64,000 nt of DNA, from NCBI RefSeq assembly GCF_037126465.1, contig NW_026999468.1:1-64000 (forward strand). Reading direction: 5' to 3'. The notes below the pieces were generated by a model. The model saw nothing but the letters and a program-made list of their open reading frames with translations. It ran no database searches and was not told the origin of the DNA. A program made the position numbers and the translations under genes. This document shows, piece by piece, positions 56,673-64,000 of the stretch; the first letter of the stretch is position 1; each line of letters starts with the position of its first letter. This DNA comes from Ornithodoros turicata (taxonomy: Eukaryota > Arthropoda > Arachnida > Ixodida > Argasidae).

Positions 56673-58032
56673 CGGGGGGTGTTCAAGTCAAAGCGGGACT
56701 TTTCATTTTTCGCAAAAGTAAAATGAACTTACAGGCGAGAAAGTAGTTTCTTTTTTCAGCGTAATCTCCAGCTTCACTAATGCACTTGTCCCAGCGTTTC
56801 ACGAGGGCTTGGATGCCAGTAGCGTAGAAATCCCTACCGGCGCGTAGCAGCCATGATCGGATCGCATTCTTGACCTCGTCGTCGCAGCTGAAGTGGCGGC
56901 CCCCAAGGAACGCCTTCAGTGGCCCGAAGAGATGGAAATAGCAGGGGGAGAGGTCTGGACTGTAAGGGGGATGTGGCAGCAACTCCCAGCCAATTTTCCT
57001 GTAAGGTGCATATCGTGAGATACACGGTATGCGGGCGTGCAATGTCCTGTAGGAGGAGGGCACCTTTGGTGATGAGGCCCGGCCACTTTTGCTTCAGCGT
57101 CTGATGCACATCCCTAAGAACCTGGCAGTAATATGCACAATTGATGGTGGTACCACTGGACAGAAAATCAACATGAACAACGCCAGCCTTGTCCCAGAAA
57201 ACCGTGACCATGACCTCAACCGCAGACGGGGTGCTTCGGAACTTCTTCGGAGTTGGCGAGCCCGGACGCTTCCACTGTTTTGATGCGCGTTTAGACTCAG
57301 GAACAACAACAACAACTTTATTTCAAGATGACGGGTGGGGATGTACAGTTTAGACTCAGGAGTGAAATAGTGCACCCACGTTTCATCGCACGTGATGATC
57401 CGATCAAGGAACGGCTGTCTTTTAGTGTCGAAATGGTACCTTCGCTCTTGGGAGATTTCCAATCTTCTCTGCCGGTCAAACACGGACAGCTGCCTCGGGG
57501 GCCAACGTGCACTACGTTTTTGAAACTGGAGGTGTTCATGAATGATAGTGCTCAATGTTCCCACAGAAAGGTCAGTCTTTCGATCCAGTTCTAGGCGCTC
57601 TATCCGTCGGTCCTTGAAGATCAGGCGCTCCACAAGTTGGATGATCTCAAGAAATGTGGCACTGGGGTCTGAGTCGCCCCGGCCGGGATCGTCCTGCACT
57701 AAAGTACGGTCGTCTCGGGACCGTTTGCACCACTCAAACGCTTTGCTGCGGCTAAGTGTATCGTAGCCATACTGTGCCTGAGGTCTTTTGTGAATTTCGG
57801 ATCACTTTACGCCTTCAATCACGAGAAACATGACAATTCACTGTTCGATGTGCGCGCTCACCTCGTTGTCGGCCATCTTGTCCAGCACGTGTCTTCTGCT
57901 TTCCACAAACTTTGGACCACCACGTGGTGAATGCGGAAGCTGGTCGCGTGTGAAAATGGCAAAAAAGAAGTAGCGCGAGCCATTTGTACACTCAGGAGAC
58001 AGAAAGTCCCGGTTTGACTTGAACGCCCCTCG
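56673..58032 (-). pseudogene. mariner transposase element, full length
   Basis: Terminal repeats read CGGGGGGTGTTCAAGTCAAA at the left and, on the minus strand, CGAGGGGCGTTCAAGTCAAA at the right. TA precedes the left end; the right flank has mutated. On the minus strand the transposase starts at about 57,876 (MADNEVSAHIEQ). It breaks frame, continues with TDLSVGTLSTIIHEHLQFQK and ITCDETWVHYFTPESK, and is then cut by a 45-bp insertion. The remaining pieces are AGVVHVDFLSSGTTINCAYY and WELLPHPPYSPDLSPCYFHLF, ending near 56,683. All three D, D, D blocks are present; frameshifts and the insertion inactivate it. Closest relative in the window is the copy at 35-36 kb. Confidence 0.92.
57289..57361 (-). 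mobile_element. 45-bp LINE tail inserted in the mariner, 14-bp target duplication
   Basis: GTTTAGACTCAGGA at 57,289-57,302 and 57,348-57,361 brackets the insert 57,303-57,347. On the minus strand the insert ends TCTTGAAATAAAGTTGTTG plus further GTT repeats: a LINE 3' end with polyadenylation signal. Confidence 0.88.
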
Positions 58033-58259
58033 CATATACAGCAAAAGCGAAGAAACCGCAATCCTTTGTCACTCCAAGGGGTCATTATCTCATTATCGTG
58101 AGGGCTTCCGTAGGCGCAGGCGTAATACAGATCTTAACAAGTCGTTTATTTGGTGTGTAAGCCGTTTTCGTGAGAGAAATTTGGCTATGTAGACTGTAAA
58201 GCAGTGCCACACATTATCGCACCGGTCGCATACACACGTTTCCAGATGTGATATTCACT
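58033..58259. other. Spacer before the satellite
   Basis: No gene or repeat recognised. Confidence 0.4.
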
Positions 58260-61200
58260 TTAATGTAGGTTGGGAACGACCACGTGCCTGAGCAGCATGG
58301 GCCCGTCACCAAATTGATTATGTCTGAATATTGAAATCCAAAGTGCCGCCAGGTACACTAAAAGTGAATAGAAATAATAGAAAGAGTGGTGTATCAAAGT
58401 AGGGAGGAAGGGGGAACGCCATCGTGGGTCATGTACGTTCTCTTAAAACTCTATTATGGGCACCGTCAGGATGCGCCTGTCAATGGTGCAGACGCCTGGC
58501 CCTGCTGCTCGTTTCAAAGTTCCACTGTAGACGAAATCTCGCATCTGCAGTATCCTAAAATTCAATCGGCCGCCTCGTATACATTGACACGAATAGAGAA
58601 AATACATAGGGTAGTGTACTCAAGAGGGGAGGAAGGGGTAATGTTATCGTGGACCCTGTATGTTCTCCAAAAACTCTATTGTAGGCACAACCACGATGCG
58701 CCTAGAAGTGGTTGAGGTGCCTGCCGGTGTTGAATTTCTAGTTCCTGTGCCGACTAAGTATCGGATCTTCAGAATGCTCAAATTTAAATTGCTGCCAGGC
58801 ACGCTAACACGAGTACAGGCAATGAAAAATTAATAATAATATAATAATAATAAAAGAAGTAATAACGTTATTGTGAAACGCGTACGTTCTCCTAAACGTC
58901 CCTATTAGGGAGCAAGTCACGGTGACCGTATCAGTGTTTCAGTCGCGTGGTCCTGTCCTGCTGAATTTCCAGTTCCACTGTGGACTAAATCTCACATCTT
59001 CAGAATGCTAAAATTTAAAGGGCTGCCAGGTACACAAGCACGAGCATAGCAAAACTGAGGAGCATGTAATAACCTTATTGTGAAACGAGTACGTCCTCCT
59101 AAAAGTCCCTATTAGGGAGCAAGTCACGGTGCCCGTATCAGCATTTCAGACGCATGGTCCTCTTCCTGCTGAATTTCCAGGTCCACTGCGGACTAAGTCA
59201 AGCATCTTCAGAATGCTACAATTCAAAGGCCTGCCAGGTACACTAACACGAGCACAGCAAATAAGGAAAAAATGGTGTGCAAAAGTGAGGAGCAAGTAAT
59301 AACCTTATTGTGAAACGAGTACGTCCTCCTACAAGTCCCTATTAGGGAGCAAGTCACGGTGCCCGTATCAGCATTTCAGACGCGTGGTCCTCTTCCTGCT
59401 GAATTTCCAGGTCCACTGCGGACTAAGTCAAGCATCTTCAGAATGCTACAATTCAAAGGGCTGCCAGGTACACTAACACGAGCACAGCAAATAAGGAAAA
59501 AATGGTGTGCAAAAGTGAGGAGCAAGTAATAACCTTATTCTGAAACGAGTACGTTCTCCTTAAAGTCCCTATTAGGGAGCAAGTCACGGTAATCGTATCA
59601 GTGTTTCGGACGCGTGGTCCTCTTCCTGCTGAATTTCCAGGTCCACTGCGGACTAAGTCAAGCATCTTCAGAATGCTACAATTCAAAGGGCTGCCAGGTA
59701 CACTAACACGAGCACAGCAAATAAGGAAAAAATGGTGTGCAAAAGTGAGGAGCAAGTAATAACCTTATTGTGAAACGAGTACGTCCTCCTAAAAGTCCCT
59801 ATTAGGGAGCAAGTCACGGTGCCCGTATCAGCATTTCAGACGCGTGGTCCTCTTCCTGCTGAATTTCCAGGTCCACTGCGGACTAAGTCAAGCATCTTCA
59901 GAATGCTACAATTCAAAGGGCTGCCAGGTACACTAACACGAGCACAGCAAATAAGGAAAAAATGGTGTGCAAAAGTGAGGAGCAAGTAATAACCTTATTG
60001 TGAAACGAGTACGTCCTCCTAAAAGTTCCTATTAGGGAGCAAGTCACGGTGCCCGTATCAGCATTTCAGACGCGTGGTCCTCTTCCTGCTGAATTTCCAG
60101 GTCCACTGCGGACTAAGTCAAGCATCTTCAGAATGCTACAATTCAAAGGGCTGCCAGGTACACTAACACGAGCACAGCAAATAAGGAAAAAATGGTGTGC
60201 AAAAGTGAGGAGCAAGTAATAACCTTATTGTGAAACGAGTACGTCCTCCTAAAAGTCCCTATTAGGGAGCAAGTCACGGTGCCCGTATCAGCATTTCAGA
60301 CGCGTGGTCCTCTTCCTGCTGAATTTCCAGGTCCACTGCGGACTAAGTCAAGCATCTTCAGAATGCTACAATTCAAAGGGCTGCCAGGTACACTAACACG
60401 AGCACAGCAAATAAGGAAAAAATGGTGTGCAAAAGTGAGGAGCAAGTAATAACCTTATTGTGAAACGAGTACGTCCTCCTAAAAGTTCCTATTAGGGAGC
60501 AAGTCACGGTGCCCGTATCAGCATTTCAGACGCGTGGTCCTCTTCCTGCTGAATTTCCAGGTCCACTGCGGACTAAGTCAAGCATCTTCAGAATGCTACA
60601 ATTCAAAGGGCTGCCAGGTACACTAACACGAGCACAGCAAATAAGGAAAAAATGGTGTGCAAAAGTGAGGAGCAAGTAATAACCTTATTGTGAAACGAGT
60701 ACGTCCTCCTAAAAGTCCCTATTAGGGAGCAAGTCACGGTGCCCGTATCAGCATTTCAGACGCGTGGTCCTCTTCCTGCTGAATTTCCAGGTCCACTGCG
60801 GACTAAGTCAAGCATCTTCAGAATGCTACAATTCAAAGGGCTGCCAGGTACACTAACACGAGCACAGCAAATAAGGAAAAAATGGTGTGCAAAAGTGAGG
60901 AGCAAGTAATAACCTTATTGTGAAACGAGTACGTCCTCCTAAAAGTCCCTATTAGGGAGCAAGTCACGGTGCCCGTATCAGCATTTCAGACGCGTGGTCC
61001 TCTTCCTGCTGAATTTCCAGGTCCACTGCGGACTAAGTCAAGCATCTTCAGAATGCTACAATTCAAAGGGCTGCCAGGTACACTAACACGAGCACAGCAA
61101 ATAAGGAAAAAATGGTGTGCAAAAGTGAGGAGCAAGTAATAACCTTATTGTGAAACGAGTACGTCCTCCTAAAAGTCCCTATTAGGGAGCAAGTCACGGT

Positions 61201-61998
61201 GCCCGTATCAGCATTTCAGACGCGTGGTCCTCTTCCTGCTGAATTTCCAGGTCCACTGCGGACTAAGTCAAGCATCTTCAGAATGCTACAATTCAAAGGG
61301 CTGCCAGGTACACTAACACGAGCACAGCAAATAAGGAAAAAATGGTGTGCAAAAGTGAGGAGCAAGTAATAACCTTATTGTGAAACGAGTACGTCCTCCT
61401 AAAAGTCCCTATTAGGGAGCAAGTCACGGTGCCCGTATCAGCATTTCAGACGCGTGGTCCTCTTCCTGCTGAATTTCCAGGTCCACTGCGGACTAAGTCA
61501 AGCATCTTCAGAATGCTACAATTCAAAGGGCTGCCAGGTACACTAACACGAGCACAGCAAATAAGGAAAAAATGGTGTGCAAAAGTGAGGAGCAAGTAAT
61601 AACCTTATTGTGAAACGAGTACGTCCTCCTAAAAGTTCCTATTAGGGAGCAAGTCACGGTGCCCGTATCAGCATTTCAGACGCGTGGTCCTCTTCCTGCT
61701 GAATTTCCAGGTCCACTGCGGACTAAGTCAAGCATCTTCAGAATGCTACAATTCAAAGGGCTGCCAGGTACACTAACACGAGCACAGCAAATAAGGAAAA
61801 AATGGTGTGCAAAAGTGAGGAGCAAGTAATAACCTTATTGTGAAACGAGTACGTTCTCCTCAAAGTCCCTATTAGGGAGCAAGTCACGGTAATCGTATCA
61901 GTGTTTCGGACGCGTGGTCCTCTTCCTGCTGAATTTCCAGTTCCACTGTGGACTAAGTCTCGCATATTTAGAATGCTAAAATTGAAAGGGCTGCCTTC
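58260..61998 (+). repeat. 230-bp satellite array
   Basis: ATTAGGGAGCAAGTCACGG recurs at 59111, 59341, 59571 and then every 230 bp to 61871. That gives 12 near-identical units plus a partial thirteenth. Left of 59,111 are older, diverged units (ATTAGGG at 58,904; weaker ones near 58,450 and 58,680), one with an AATAAT insertion near 58,830. The array stops sharply at GGGCTGCC near 61,998. Short minus-strand frames inside are by-products of the repeat. Confidence 0.95.
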
Positions 61999-63480
61999 AA
62001 TTTTTTTTGTTTGACTCATATTGCATAAAAAGTGTTTTCAATTTTGGACCTCTCGGTGCCGTATTTCCTTGGCAGCTACAAAGTACAAACATGTGTCTTT
62101 GATTACGTTGAGTAACTGTTTCAGAACCGCTTGCTGCAGCGTGCTTCGAAAGTTTGGTTTGCACCGCCACTTGGGAAAGGTGTAGAGCTCGAGACCGTTC
62201 ACATATTTAAAAATGCAACGGCAGGATTGCCTTCATCATCCACAGCTTACGAGCGCATGATAACCAATGGGGTCATGTACCATTCTACCACAGATTAAAA
62301 TTTATGTCCGAGGACAAACAACAAGATAGTTTGTCTGAACAGCAGGTCAATGCTGAAATTATTCGCATTAGCGTTCGCCAAGAGGGTCTGGAAACAGTAT
62401 GTTCACTGACACTTTTGGATTGCAACAATGTTCGAAACACAACAGTATGCTATGCTTCGCCGTGAATAAGAGTATCTTCACCTGAACTGTTGGCATGTAC
62501 ATGTATGCGCATGCCACTAAATAAGGAGTTTCAGGAAACCATGTTGCCAAACAAGGCTGAATATGAATGATGACTACCGTTGTGAAAAGCTGTTTTTCCT
62601 TTCTTGGTAATATTTCTTTCACTACATGTATCATTCAAGTTTTTAATTTTAATAGTTGTGTGACAATCTTCAGATAACCGCTGACGTCTTTTCTAACAGT
62701 TTCTTTTTTTTTTTCTGAGATAACGTAAGATATCAAGATGAATCTTTCTTACACGAGCCGTGTACCTTGTTTTTTAGATTTTCTTGTTTGGAGTATTCTT
62801 ACAGGTGTCAAGTACAAGTGTACATTATTCGTATATGCTGTGCTATATGTTGTTTACGTTAATCTGTTCACCAGTTGCAAACACAATGTGCAAAATCATG
62901 CATGGGCAGAGAGCATACTCCACTTGACGCACGTATTGACCTGCGTATTGCCATATGTATGCTCCTGGGGAACAGAACATTTCTTACACTCCCGTGCATT
63001 GCAAAAAATATATAGATTTAAGCTTAAGCACTTTAAAATCCATCAGTTGCGTAGTTTGTGCCCATTGTGTAGGAATTCAAACTCATTTTGAATGGAAGGT
63101 ATTTTAAATTAAAATGATTAACTTCTGTATTCAATGCTCACCAACTTGCTCTAACCCTCGAATGTGTGTCTCATCATTTTCCTCCTTTCATCTACGCACG
63201 GAGCAGTCTTCCCCGCACAACATGTTTGTTCAAATTAATTCACCTAAGGCAACGATCATGATCGTAAACCAATTGCTGAATTCGTTCTTCTGCTGTGAAG
63301 GGGCTCTTCACTGCACGACACGTCGATTCAGATTGGTTCAATTGGAAATCATTGTTTCTCATTGGCACCCAATGGACCAGTTACTTGACTTGGTTGTTGA
63401 TTTCCTGTGAATCTTCTTCACCACAGCGGCTGTTATGCTAGGTTTTCCTCAACACTTCTCATTACTTCAGCGAGAAGTGC
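61999..63480 (+). other. No certain gene; possible transposon-protein fragment
   Basis: 62,105-62,300 reads KVWFAPPLGKGVELETVHIF and TAYERMITNGVMYHS in one frame before stops, which may be part of a tick transposon protein I cannot name. Frames at 62,738-63,091 and 63,114-63,410 show no motif. Confidence 0.3.
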
Positions 63481-63579
63481 CTGCGTTACTAGTATAGATA
63501 GCGTGGGAGAGAAAAGCAATGAGAAATGGGGGCCCCCGCTAGGGCTGCGCCACCATCGCATCTGGGTCGTTAGCGAATT

Positions 63580-63945
63580 TTTTCCCGCGCGCGGTGGGTG
63601 GCGCTCGGGTGGAGGGCTGCTCGTGCTCTTACCCGAGGGCGGCGCGTGGCCCAAGGGCTACTCATGCGCTTATCGTGGCACATTTCTCCACCTGGGCTGA
63701 CTTCTTTCGCGAATTTTTTGGTGTGGCGGGCCGTGCATGGTGCGGAGCGTTGTGCATGCGCTTACCCTCGCGCATTTTTCGGCCTGGGCCGACTTCTTTC
63801 GCGATATATCCACCTGGCCCGAATTCACTCATTTTTTTTTTCATTACAAGAGCTGTGCGGTGGGCGGGTTATGTGCAAGTATAGATATGCAAAGCTATAG
63901 ACAACGCTGTCCACAAAAGCACAAGTGAAAATATTTATTATAACG
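63580..63945 (+). repeat. Dispersed repeat, copy 2, with internal tandem units
   Basis: Matches 940-1200 (CATGCGCTTATCGT, CCACCTGGGC, AGCTGTGCGGTGGGCGG, GCAAGTATAGATATGCAAAG). It also has an internal ~90-bp duplication: GCGCTTAxC ... CCTGGGCxGACTTCTTTCGCGA at about 63,667 and 63,758. This copy is longer than copy 1, with one extra unit. Confidence 0.75.
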
Positions 63946-64000
63946 GAATATAATTATTAATAGTAATCACATACACAAGTTTTCAATGAATCAGAATTAA

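Noticed and set aside
58260..61998. CRISPR-like array
   Set aside because: Units are contiguous 230-bp monomers with no unique spacers; this is eukaryotic satellite DNA.
59453..62019. Two minus-strand frames of 88-100 residues with near-identical protein
   Set aside because: They lie inside the 230-bp satellite and are identical only because the DNA is repeated.

Overview
The window reads as a piece of nuclear genome from a tick (Ixodida, probably a hard tick; genus not resolved). The reasons are a tRNA-derived SINE of the type known from ticks, many piggyBac, mariner, hAT, Gypsy and LINE relics of arthropod type, spliceosomal introns, and a split host gene whose C-terminal domain resembles a tick-expanded family. 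No bacterial operons, rRNA or tRNA genes were seen.

Layout. 0-1 kb: decayed Gypsy reverse transcriptase. 1.4-3 kb: a small LTR element with 4-bp target duplications that has lost most of pol. 3.4-11.9 kb: hairpins, a piggyBac relic, a foldback element and MITEs. 12.3-16.9 kb: a minus-strand Gypsy relic joined to a minus-strand LINE 3' half. 17-28 kb: mostly non-coding with MITE copies, hairpins and a SINE. 28.2-28.5 kb: a probable Penelope-like 3' end with a hammerhead-like core. 29.2-55.8 kb: five phase-compatible exons of one host gene, separated by introns full of nested transposons. 58.3-62 kb: a 230-bp satellite array. 63.5-64 kb: a dispersed repeat also present near 1 kb.

The host gene encodes a short cytoplasmic N-terminus, one membrane anchor, an acidic Thr/Pro-rich stalk and an extracellular domain with a PDGLCD motif. 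Its intron 2 holds a foldback element carrying a SINE, and a hAT-type MITE carrying a mariner. Its ~21 kb intron 3 holds a second mariner, a MITE, a 9.9-kb DNA-polymerase-B element bounded by ~0.6-kb inverted repeats, and a Gypsy element itself split by a 2-kb Mutator-like element.

The polymerase-B element is the most unusual object. Outer 0.6-kb inverted repeats enclose a TG-rich imperfect repeat array, a TATA promoter, and a polymerase-B gene. That gene has lost the motif C aspartates, carries stops and frameshifts, and is cut by a 1,000-bp insertion. All transposon genes here look disabled. Gene calls rest on reading translated motifs and splice signals by eye; no database search was possible.
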